From the NCBI RefSeq assembly GCF_913773635.1, contig NZ_CAJYGQ010000006.1:496001-560000 (forward strand): a stretch of 64,000 nt of DNA, given 5' to 3'. This DNA is from an uncultured Mucilaginibacter sp. Lineage in GTDB: Bacteria > Bacteroidota > Bacteroidia > Sphingobacteriales > Sphingobacteriaceae. Of this stretch, positions 33,844-41,768 are shown piece by piece. Position 1 is the first letter of the stretch; each line of letters starts with the position of its first letter. The translations under genes were made by a program, and so were the position numbers. The notes under the pieces were generated by a model. That model was not told the origin of the DNA, did not search any database, and worked only from the letters and a program-made list of their open reading frames with translations.

Positions 33844-34872
33844 CTATATGGCAAATCCGTTGCGTATAATTTCTGCACCTTTGCTTAAAGCACTCAATTT
33901 AGCTCTTGCAATGTTTCGTGATAAAGGAGCCATACCGCAGTTAGTTGAAGGATAAAGATTTTCGACATTTACGAACTCCAGCGTTTTCCTTAGCGTATTA
34001 GCTACTTCTTCGGGTGTTTCAATCCTGTTAGAAGCCACATCAATTGCACCAACCATTACTTTCTTTCCTCGGACTAGTTCAATCAAATTTAATGGTACGT
34101 TTGAATTGTGGCATTCTAACGAGACGATATCAATATCAGATTTTTGAATTTTTGGAAAAATCTCTTCGTATTGACGCCACTCTGATCCCAATGTTTTTTT
34201 CCAGTCATTGTTAGCTTTTATGCCATAACCATAGCAAACATGTACGGCAGTCTTGCAGTGTAATCCTTCAATGGCTCTTTCTAACGCTGCCATCCCCCAA
34301 TCATTTACTTCGTCAAAAAACACATTAAATGCAGGTTCATCGAACTGAATGATATCTATCCCGGCAGCTTGCAGTTCCCTCGCCTCCTCATTGAGTACTT
34401 TAGCAAACTCCCAGGCCAATTTTTCTCTGCTTTTATAATGGTCATCGTATAACGTGTCAACCATTGTCATCGGCCCAGGCAATGCCCATTTAATGGGTTT
34501 AGTTGTTTGTTGACGTAAAAATTTAGCGTCATTGACAAAAACTGCCTTTCGACGAGCAAGCTCATCCACTACAACGGGAACACTCGCGTCATAACGGTTA
34601 CGGATTTTTACGATTTTACGATTTTCAAAATCTACGCCACTTAAATGCTCAATAAACGTAGTCACAAAATGCTGGCGTGTTTGCTCACCATCACATATAA
34701 TATCCACCCCGGCCAACAGCTGTTCTTGCAAAGCGATGCGCAGAGCATCTTGTTTACCTTCCGTTAACTGATCGCCTTCTAATTTCCAGGGCGACCAAAG
34801 TTTTTCAGGTGGTGCAAGCCAAACAGGTTTAGGTAAACTTCCCACAATTGAAGTGGGCAATAATATATTCAT
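33844..34872 (-). CDS. mesD: Folate-independent methionine synthase, MesD-type (MetE catalytic-domain family)
   Basis: 342 residues from ATG 34872. It is only the C-terminal catalytic half of MetE. Zinc ligands can be seen: His and Cys in AVHVCYG, Glu in VSLECHN and Cys in STNCGMAP. The substrate-pocket text includes TSIVGSLPKP, IICDGEQTR and QFDEPAF. Short MetE forms next to a DUF1852 gene are the MesD group, shown genetically in other bacteria to make methionine without methyl-folate and to need the MesX partner and probably oxygen. It follows mesX by 25 bp, and both sit behind a cobalamin riboswitch. The methyl donor is not known. A longer start at 34908 is possible but unneeded. Confidence 0.9.
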   Translation of the reverse strand: MNILLPTSIVGSLPKPVWLAPPEKLWSPWKLEGDQLTEGKQDALRIALQEQLLAGVDIICDGEQTRQHFVTTFIEHLSGVDFENRKIVKIRNRYDASVPVVVDELARRKAVFVNDAKFLRQQTTKPIKWALPGPMTMVDTLYDDHYKSREKLAWEFAKVLNEEARELQAAGIDIIQFDEPAFNVFFDEVNDWGMAALERAIEGLHCKTAVHVCYGYGIKANNDWKKTLGSEWRQYEEIFPKIQKSDIDIVSLECHNSNVPLNLIELVRGKKVMVGAIDVASNRIETPEEVANTLRKTLEFVNVENLYPSTNCGMAPLSRNIARAKLSALSKGAEIIRNGFAI

Positions 34873-34897
34873 GATAAAATGATTGGGGTTTATATAA

Positions 34898-35887
34898 TTA
34901 AAGCGCAAAATTGGCTGACCACTTTTCTAGTAAACTTTTGTAAGGCTTGATGAAATGTTCTTCTGCAAACTTACCTTGTTCAATGGCTAACTGGCTGCGT
35001 TCTTCACGGTTGTAAATGATCTTTGTTAAAGAATGGTCTTTATTTTTTAAACTTGGCTTATAGCATAACCCTGCAACAGAATTGGCATTATAAATTTCAG
35101 GCCTGTAAACCTTTTGGAATGTTTCCATGGTACTAATTGTACTAATCAGTTCAAGGTTGGTGTAATCAGCCAGCAAGTCACCAAAGAAATAAAACGCTAA
35201 AGGGGCTGCACTATGTGGTGGCATAAAATAGCGAACCTGCAGGCCCATTTTATTGAAGTATTGCTCTGTTAACGAAGATTGGGAGGTTTTGTATTCAAAA
35301 CCTAAAATCGGATGATAATTCCCTGAACTATGATAGGTTTTACTCTCTGCTACGCTCAGACAGATAACTGGTAGTTTAAAAAAACGCTTTTTGTAGCTTT
35401 CTGAACTTACGAAATGTTTAAATATTTTGCCGTGCAATTCACCAAAGTCATCAGGAATGCTAAATTGTTCTTTGCCTTTGTTATGCTCTAAAAGCAACAC
35501 GCTGAAATCATAATCGCGTATATAAGAAGAAAAGTTATTACCGACTATTCCATCAACGCGTTTTCCTGTTTGATGATCGGTGATATATGTTTGTAATATC
35601 TCGATTGATGGGAATGTTTCACCACTACCATCAATATCTATATGTACAGAAATAATTTCCAGTTCAACCGAATAGCGATCATTACCAGGATTATCCCAAT
35701 GTGCCAAAGTATTGAATCGATTATTGATCATCTGAATGGTGTTACGCAAGTTTTCCTGACGACTTGTTCCCCTTGCCAGGTTAGCAAAGTTGGTCGTTGT
35801 GCGCGTACTGGTGGACGGTATATAGTCCTCATTAAAATAAACACTGCTCAATTTGAACATAAAATCATTCTTAATTGTATCCCGCAT
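34898..35887 (-). CDS. mesX: MesX, DUF1852 protein, partner of MesD
   Basis: 329 residues, soluble. DUF1852 text is clear from the N-terminus: SVYFNEDYIPS, RTTTNFANLARG, RQENLRNTIQMINNRFN, LAHWDNPGNDRYSVELEII. Later SYIRDYDFSVLLLEHN and YFMPPHSAAPLAFYFFGDLL fit the family. MesX is needed with MesD and is thought to be an oxygenase-like enzyme that supplies the methyl group from an unknown donor. Encoded first in the operon, with a riboswitch in its leader, so it should be made only when cobalamin is scarce. Confidence 0.9.
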   Translation of the reverse strand: MRDTIKNDFMFKLSSVYFNEDYIPSTSTRTTTNFANLARGTSRQENLRNTIQMINNRFNTLAHWDNPGNDRYSVELEIISVHIDIDGSGETFPSIEILQTYITDHQTGKRVDGIVGNNFSSYIRDYDFSVLLLEHNKGKEQFSIPDDFGELHGKIFKHFVSSESYKKRFFKLPVICLSVAESKTYHSSGNYHPILGFEYKTSQSSLTEQYFNKMGLQVRYFMPPHSAAPLAFYFFGDLLADYTNLELISTISTMETFQKVYRPEIYNANSVAGLCYKPSLKNKDHSLTKIIYNREERSQLAIEQGKFAEEHFIKPYKSLLEKWSANFAL

Positions 35888-36059
35888 AATTTCTATGGAC
35901 GTCTTTTTTTATATCATAAAATCTCAAAATAGGACGAGAAACCTAAGGTTAAGAGGCGGGTTAATAGGGAGATGTATGGACGAGCAGAAATAATCAACCG
36001 TTATAAGCTGACATCTTGAAGCTATACAATCTGACCAATGGCCTCTTTACGCGGAAGCA

Positions 36060-36235
36060 TCGTCAACACAGTAAAGGCAGGTATCCTGACTTGTAACGGC
36101 TTTGTTTAGGCCTTCCCGCTTGCGCAGTGACCATTTTTAATAAAAGCTTTTTGTGTTACTTACAGTTGCGCGACAGCTCGTGATTTGCAAACGATTCCCT
36201 TTTAACTCACCGCTAAGTAAAACCTCTACTGATTG
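36060..36235 (-). promoter_or_regulatory. Cobalamin riboswitch upstream of mesX
   Basis: On the minus strand the hallmarks follow in order: AAAAGGGAAT (about 36204-36195), AAATCACGAGCTGTCGCGCA, ACTGTAAGT, GGTCACTG, GGGAAGG, and AAGTCAGGATACCTGCC (36093-36077), the B12 box. The peripheral stems fit RF00174 by eye. A further stem CTTTAC / GTAAAG follows and could be the expression platform. It ends about 170 bp before mesX. Cobalamin binding should turn down mesX-mesD when B12-dependent MetH can work. The outer boundaries are approximate. Confidence 0.9.
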
Positions 36236-36372
36236 CTTAAATAAGCAAAGAACCACGAGTAAAAACTCTGTGTAAAGGTAAATAAACAGTCATAAGGACT
36301 GCAATAGGTATATATTTTAAGCAAAATCAGCTTAAATATGGAATTTACACAAATTTTTGTGCGGTTTCTATT

Positions 36373-36380
36373 TACCTTTG
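36373..36380 (+). promoter_or_regulatory. Promoter -7 element of the Lrp/AsnC gene
   Basis: TACCTTTG is an exact TAnnTTTG match 25 bp before ATG 36405. It overlaps the upstream in-frame start at 36357, which supports the later ATG. Confidence 0.5.
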
Positions 36381-36404
36381 AGTACTAAAACAGTGATTTA
36401 TGCT

Positions 36405-36869
36405 ATGGAACAACTCGACGATATTGATTTGAAACTATTGAAAATATTAGCCAATGACTCAAGTTTTACCATTAAGGAACTTGCAACAAAGGTGAATTTG
36501 TCACCATCACCGGTTGTGCAGCGTGTTAAACGTTTGGAAACCGGAGGCTATATCAAGAAATATATCGCATTGCTGGATCCGGAAAAGTTTAATCAGGGCC
36601 TCATTGTATTCTGTAACATAAAGTTAAAACAACATGATCGGAAGATTGGACATAACTTTGTGAAGGATATTCAGCAGATTGAAGAGGTAGTGGAATGCTA
36701 TAACATTTCCGGTGATTACGATTTCTTTTTGAAAGTATTTGCCCGCGATATGAGACATTATCAGAACTTTGTGTTTAACAAATTAGGATCGGTAGAAAGT
36801 ATTGGCAGCACCCACAGTACTTTTGTGATGGCCGAAATAAAAAACACTCACAATATCAACCTTTATTAA
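36405..36869 (+). CDS. Lrp/AsnC-family transcriptional regulator
   Basis: 154 residues from ATG 36405. The N-terminal HTH starts LDDIDLKLLKILANDSSFTI and continues ELATKVNLSPSPVVQRVKRL, then the typical GYIKKYIALLDPEK. The C-terminal ligand-binding domain (about 65-150) has ISGDYDFFLKVFARDM, the RAM-domain GDYD signature. It probably senses an amino acid; the divergent mesX-mesD operon makes methionine a reasonable guess, but nothing in the sequence shows the ligand. Confidence 0.93.
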   Translation: MEQLDDIDLKLLKILANDSSFTIKELATKVNLSPSPVVQRVKRLETGGYIKKYIALLDPEKFNQGLIVFCNIKLKQHDRKIGHNFVKDIQQIEEVVECYNISGDYDFFLKVFARDMRHYQNFVFNKLGSVESIGSTHSTFVMAEIKNTHNINLY

Positions 36870-37464
36870 TTCAATAATTGGATACACTCCCCCTGTTTTT
36901 AAATCACGCTCAAGTGAGACCAATGAGTTTACAACCAATGGAATGTTTGATGTAAAAAGTGTAATAACTTTAATTTTAGGCTAGTTATTATCCTATGGGG
37001 CAATTTCAGGTCCTGACTGACTTAAAAATTGAATGTTTAATGTCTATTCATTGTACATACATTCAATTGTAAAACATATTAAGTTACCAAATAACAAAAG
37101 TATAATAACGATAATTGATAATTCAATGAATGAGTTTAGCAAGTAATTACCTGAAAGTAAACTTCTACTAAATGAGATAATCATTCTGTATGTCCGTATC
37201 AGGTACAGTACTAACTCATTGCTTTAAGAAAACGCCTGGCAATATCTCACTCTTACGTTGCAAATGATTGCATAAGCAAATTGGTTTTACTGCAAATGAG
37301 CCGATTTCAAACGTTAATTAGGCTATTCAATTTTAATCATAAAAATGGATGCCCTCTGTTGAGAGCATCATCAAAATTTAACAGCTAACTTATAACAACA
37401 CTATTGATGCAACTGTGGCATAGACTATGTCTATGCCATCCTTACTGTTGAATTTTAGAATTGA
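36870..37464. other. Intergenic stretch of about 600 bp
   Basis: AT-rich, with no supported frame on either strand. It holds an imperfect hairpin near 37348-37370 (GATGCCCTC / GAGAGCATC) and a terminator at 37416-37438; I see nothing else. Confidence 0.4.
37416..37438. terminator. Hairpin after the ankyrin gene
   Basis: A perfect 10-bp stem TGGCATAGAC / GTCTATGCCA around TAT, 27 bp past the ankyrin stop. T-tracts are weak, so efficiency is uncertain. Confidence 0.6.
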
Positions 37465-37941
37465 TTAATAATTTTCGAGTATTGCAATGCCATCTTCATT
37501 CCCTTGCTGTGCGGCTAAATCAAACACAGACATGCCACGGTTATCCAGCAGCGTTTTATCTGCGCCATAATCCAATAACAATTTAATAAGTGTATTACGG
37601 CCAAACATTGCAGCAAACATTAACGCACTACCTCCGTTTGCGTGCTGCCGGTTTAGGTCAGCTCCATTTTCAATAAGTAATTTGGCTATCTCCGGGTAGC
37701 CTTTAAAGCAGGCACCCATCAGCGCGGTATTACCGCCCAAGTCGGCTGCATTCGGGTCCGCTCCTGCTTCCAACAGGTATCTTGCCGCTTCCAAACGGTT
37801 ACTATAACAAGCGATGATAAGCGGTGTGTAACCTTTTTCATCGGTTGCGTTTAGATCTGTATCAGCGGTTATTAAACTTTTTAAAGCATCAACGCTGCCC
37901 GCGCGGGCGGCGTTGATAATGGGTTGAATTAATTCACTCAT
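37465..37941 (-). CDS. Ankyrin-repeat protein
   Basis: 158 residues with four to five ankyrin repeats: DEKGYTPLIIACYSNRLEAA, ADLGGNTALMGACFKGYPEI, HANGGSALMFAAMFGRNTLI, DNRGMSVFDLAAQQGNEDGI. No signal peptide. It follows the catalase gene by 14 bp. Ankyrin genes directly behind catalase genes are known in other bacteria, where they are needed for full catalase activity or heme loading; the same may hold here. It is the last gene of the stress operon. Confidence 0.93.
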   Translation of the reverse strand: MSELIQPIINAARAGSVDALKSLITADTDLNATDEKGYTPLIIACYSNRLEAARYLLEAGADPNAADLGGNTALMGACFKGYPEIAKLLIENGADLNRQHANGGSALMFAAMFGRNTLIKLLLDYGADKTLLDNRGMSVFDLAAQQGNEDGIAILENY

Positions 37942-37955
37942 TAATGCAGAATATG

Positions 37956-40166
37956 TTAAGCAGGAATCAATCTTGGTTTTTCACGCTCCCAAAAACGATG
38001 TTGTGCAATCATTTTAATTAAAAGCCTTGTAAAATTTTTATCTACTCTTCCTACGAGTATCCCTTCACTTAATACAGCCTCTTCAGAAAAATCAGGCGGA
38101 AGCTTCTTGCTGAAATAGGTGGCATTAATCACTTGCATGGCTTCCTCCGCCGCTGCTATAGGTTTACAGTGCTTAAACGCCTCATTTAAAAAGTGTACGG
38201 CGTTGGCTTCAGCTTCCAAGGTAGCTACAGCGTTAGTACCACCAGCCACATATACAGCATCAAACAGTACGGAAGCAGCGGTTAAAAAGCTTTGATCCAC
38301 TTCTATTTTTGAGTCATCCTCAGCTGTTATAAAACCTTGGCGCGGTGCAATTACCTCAACAGTGGCTCCTTCCGCAATAAGCGCGTCTTTTACTGCTTTA
38401 ACGGAGTTTGCATCTGCGCCATCAGCAGCAAGCAAAGCAATTTTGCGGCTTTTAATAGAATCTTTAACCGTACCAGCCATACTTAGTGCTTCCGATTTGG
38501 CCAGAGCGCCGTCTACTTGTACCGATTGGTAATCTGCCGGATTGCCGTCAGCCGGAATACTTTGGTTGGTTGGCAATATCTCAGGCAAGTGTAATCCTAA
38601 GCCGTAAGCCACTTGGGTGGCCAGGCCCTTGTCAATCTGTACAAGGATGCCCAGCATCCGCTCGCGGATGGCGATGGTTTTGACTTTTCCTAATTCAAAA
38701 GTAAGCGCGTCTACAATGTGATTTTTTTCCGGGTCAGACTGACTGTTGAAGAACAATCTGGCCTGACTAAAATGGTCAAAGAAACTTTTATTGCGCAGGC
38801 GTTCCTTGCGGGCCTCGATGCGTTCGCGGTAGCTTACAAACCCTCCTGCGGCTTCTTTAACTTGCTGAGGATCGTTGCCGCTGATTGAATTCGGATTATA
38901 ACTGGTTTTACCACGGTTTATAGTTTGTCGCATAAACCCGTCGCGCTGGTTATTATGTACCGGTACTATCGGCCGGTTAATCGGTATCTCTTGGAAGTTT
39001 GGTCCGCCTAAACGGGTCAACTGCGTATCGGTATAAGAGAACAGACGACCTTGTAATAACGGATCGTTGGTAAAATCAATACCCGGAACTACGTGGCCAA
39101 TGTGATAAGCAATCTGCTCGGTCTCTGCAAAGAAGTTATCCGGATTACGGTTCAGAGTCAGTTTACCTACACGCTGCACCGGTACTAATTCTTCGGGCAC
39201 CAATTTGGTTGAATCCAGCAAGTCAAAGTCATATTTGAATTCATCCTCCTCCGGAATAATTTGTAAGCCTAACTCATACTCAGGGAAATTACCACTTTCA
39301 ATAGCATCCCATAGATCTCTGCGATGAAAGTCCGGGTCTTTTCCTGAAATATTTTGTGCTTCGTCCCAAGCTACAGAATGTACACCCAACAAGGGCTTCC
39401 AATGAAATTTAACAAAACTGGCCTTGCCCTCGGCATTAATCAGGCGGAATGTATGCACACCAAAACCCTCCATCATGCGATAGCTGCGCGGGATGGCACG
39501 GTCACTCATCGCCCACATGATCATGTGTGCCGATTCCGGCATCAGCGAGATAAAATCCCAAAAGGTGTCATGTGCAGAAGCCGCTTGTGGAATTTCATTA
39601 TCAGGTTCCGGTTTAACAGCGTGTATTAGGTCTGGAAATTTGATTGCATCCTGAATAAAAAAGACGGGCATGTTATTACCAACCAAGTCAAAATTACCCT
39701 CGGTAGTATAAAACTTTGCAGCAAAACCCCGCACATCGCGCGCAAGGTCTGTTGAACCTCTTGAGCCTGCTACTGTTGAAAAACGAACAAACACCGGCGT
39801 TTCTACCTCTGTATCGTTCAGGAAAGCGGCTTTTGTATATTCAGCCAAAGGCTTATATAACTTAAATACGCCATGCGCTCCCGAACCGCGCGCATGTACT
39901 ACTCTTTCCGGTATACGTTCATGATCAAAATGAGTCATTTTTTCGCGGAAGAGAAAATCTTCCAGTAAAGACGGGCCGCGGTCTCCTGCTTTTAGCGAAT
40001 TTTGATCGTCGTTTATCGGTAACCCGGTATTTGTATTCATTTGCTCACCAGCAGCATCTGCCGTATGCGGAGCAAGACTTTGTGTTTTTGTATTTTCAGG
40101 TTGTGGTGCCAGTTGTTTGTCAATAGCAGCCTCAGTACCCATTTTAGGTGATGGTTTCTTTGCCAT
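37956..40166 (-). CDS. katE: Large-subunit catalase, HPII type
   Basis: 736 residues, well above the 480-500 of small catalases, as expected for HPII. The heme core is about 85-560: RVVHARGSGAHGVF with the distal His, GNNMPVFFIQDAIKFPDLIH, and the proximal Tyr in RLFSYTDTQLTRLG. A C-terminal DJ-1/GATase-like domain follows at about 590-735 (KIALLAADGADANSVKAVK, DAVYVAGGTNAV). It breaks down hydrogen peroxide in the cytosol. It lies 1 bp after the DUF892 gene and 14 bp before the ankyrin gene. Confidence 0.97.
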   Translation of the reverse strand: MAKKPSPKMGTEAAIDKQLAPQPENTKTQSLAPHTADAAGEQMNTNTGLPINDDQNSLKAGDRGPSLLEDFLFREKMTHFDHERIPERVVHARGSGAHGVFKLYKPLAEYTKAAFLNDTEVETPVFVRFSTVAGSRGSTDLARDVRGFAAKFYTTEGNFDLVGNNMPVFFIQDAIKFPDLIHAVKPEPDNEIPQAASAHDTFWDFISLMPESAHMIMWAMSDRAIPRSYRMMEGFGVHTFRLINAEGKASFVKFHWKPLLGVHSVAWDEAQNISGKDPDFHRRDLWDAIESGNFPEYELGLQIIPEEDEFKYDFDLLDSTKLVPEELVPVQRVGKLTLNRNPDNFFAETEQIAYHIGHVVPGIDFTNDPLLQGRLFSYTDTQLTRLGGPNFQEIPINRPIVPVHNNQRDGFMRQTINRGKTSYNPNSISGNDPQQVKEAAGGFVSYRERIEARKERLRNKSFFDHFSQARLFFNSQSDPEKNHIVDALTFELGKVKTIAIRERMLGILVQIDKGLATQVAYGLGLHLPEILPTNQSIPADGNPADYQSVQVDGALAKSEALSMAGTVKDSIKSRKIALLAADGADANSVKAVKDALIAEGATVEVIAPRQGFITAEDDSKIEVDQSFLTAASVLFDAVYVAGGTNAVATLEAEANAVHFLNEAFKHCKPIAAAEEAMQVINATYFSKKLPPDFSEEAVLSEGILVGRVDKNFTRLLIKMIAQHRFWEREKPRLIPA

Positions 40167-40167
40167 G

Positions 40168-40716
40168 TTATTCTTGAGTTGCTGCGCTGTAGTTAATATC
40201 GCTTTCGGCTACTTGGGTTAATTTTTTGTCTGCGGCTTTCTCTTCCGCTAATGTTTCGGCTAAAATACCTGCAACGTCTTCCAGACCAAGCGTGATGGCG
40301 AGTTGATGTAATCCGCCGTAAGTAGCGATTTCATAGTGCTCCACTTTTTGGGAGGCCAGAATAATTCCAACGTCTCGTGTTGCCGTACCGGCTTCGGTGC
40401 TTTCAATAATGCCTTCGCCTTCTTTAGCCAGGCCTTCCATCGCATCGCATTTTTGTGCCTGCACTTTTTCGCCCAGCAATTCAAACACCTGTTCAAGGCG
40501 TGATACATGCGTTCTGGTTTCTTCCAGGTGATCTGTTATTCCTTGAGCAAGCGCTTTTGATGTTGCTGCTGCAATCATCTTAGGCAAAATTTTAACCAGA
40601 TGGTTCTCGGCCCAGTAAATGTCTTTGATTCCGTCTGTAAATAACTCCAGCAATGCCGGCTGTTCTTTAGGCGATGTTTTGGTACTGAATTTTGGTTCCC
40701 CTGATTCTTTTTTCAT
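40168..40716 (-). CDS. DUF892 / YciE-like ferritin-fold protein
   Basis: 182 residues from ATG 40716. The DUF892 text is clear: LLELFTDGIKDIYWAENHLV, KMIAAATSKAL, HLEETRTHVSRLEQVFELLG and KVEHYEIATYGGLHQLAITL. Glu/His ligands are spaced as in ferritin-like four-helix bundles, so it may bind a di-iron site. Such genes often accompany stress catalases. It opens the operon DUF892-katE-ankyrin. Confidence 0.93.
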   Translation of the reverse strand: MKKESGEPKFSTKTSPKEQPALLELFTDGIKDIYWAENHLVKILPKMIAAATSKALAQGITDHLEETRTHVSRLEQVFELLGEKVQAQKCDAMEGLAKEGEGIIESTEAGTATRDVGIILASQKVEHYEIATYGGLHQLAITLGLEDVAGILAETLAEEKAADKKLTQVAESDINYSAATQE

Positions 40717-40725
40717 AATGCACAA

Positions 40726-41192
40726 CTGGTTAATGACAGTTTATTCGAAGCTGATGGTCCGATTTATCAACACATTGGATGCCCTCGACACCAAGTAGCT
40801 TAATCTAAACCTAAAGGAAATGCAATTGTTTATTTTATTATCAACTGAAGCAGGTTCAATTGATCTTTGCATTCTTTGGAACATAGATTAATTTAACGGC
40901 TGTTATGAATATCAATTTGTATTTTTAACACTTGAAGGGTACTTATATTCAGCGTATAAAATATGTGAAACTCGTTTACTTATAACAATTTGTCAACAAG
41001 CACATTATAAGGATAGGTCGAATATAAACGGGTTTACTTTTGTAACATTTCTTTTAGAAGGATTTTTAATGATGTTATTTGAGTAAGTTCTGCGATGATA
41101 ACTTCTTTATCGCATCACCCCTTTCGTTTTAAAACTTTAAACAGGTTTGAGCTGTTTGTAGTGCATTAACCATATCCAAGTCAACTTTATAA
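40726..41192. other. Intergenic stretch between divergent genes
   Basis: About 460 bp that must carry the promoters of the catalase operon and the Nudix gene. I find no exact TAnnTTTG close to either start, no long inverted repeat and no supported frame. Control by an alternative sigma factor is possible. Confidence 0.35.
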
Positions 41193-41666
41193 ATGCCAAA
41201 ACAAAGCTCAGGATTGTTATTGTACCGAAAGCGTGATAGCGAGCTTCAGTTTTTTTTGGTTCATCCTGGCGGCCCTTACTTTAAGGGTAAAGATGCGGGC
41301 GTTTGGAGTATACCAAAAGGTGAATATGATAGCAGCGAAGATGCGCTGAGTGCAGCTAAACGTGAATTTGAGGAAGAAACCGGCTTGCCAGTGAATGGTG
41401 ATAACTTTATAGCGCTTACACCAATTAAGCAAAAAGGCGGCAAAGTTGTTAGTTGCTGGGCTGTTGAAGCAGATGTAAACCAAGACAAAATTGTAAGCAA
41501 TACCTTCGATATGGAGTACCCTTACAAATCAGGTAAGTATATAACTATACCCGAAATTGACAGGGCTGGATGGTTCAGTTACGAGAATGCTTGTTTAAAA
41601 ATTAACGAGCGTCAAAAAAGTTTCCTGGATGATTTGCTGGCCGCTTTAAATAAGCACGATTTTTAA
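41193..41666 (+). CDS. Nudix hydrolase
   Basis: 157 residues. The Nudix box is GEYDSSEDALSAAKREFEEE followed by TG, with the REFEEETG metal-binding core. KQSSGLLLYRKRD at the start and GVWSIPKGEY before the box match the bacterial NUDIX group that includes Ap4A-type hydrolases and NTP-cleaning enzymes. The substrate cannot be told. It is a single gene, with the multi-PAS kinase about 100 bp downstream. Confidence 0.93.
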   Translation: MPKQSSGLLLYRKRDSELQFFLVHPGGPYFKGKDAGVWSIPKGEYDSSEDALSAAKREFEEETGLPVNGDNFIALTPIKQKGGKVVSCWAVEADVNQDKIVSNTFDMEYPYKSGKYITIPEIDRAGWFSYENACLKINERQKSFLDDLLAALNKHDF

Positions 41667-41735
41667 ATAAGTTTACAACTACAGTTTGTGCGCAGGCGTT
41701 GTGAAATACTCCTTTCCCTTTTTAAAAAAGTATCA

Positions 41736-41743
41736 TATTTTTG
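41736..41743 (+). promoter_or_regulatory. Promoter -7 element of the multi-PAS kinase gene
   Basis: TATTTTTG is an exact TAnnTTTG match 25 bp before the ATG. Confidence 0.45.
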
Positions 41744-41768
41744 TTAGCTATACACCGTTGCATTATTA

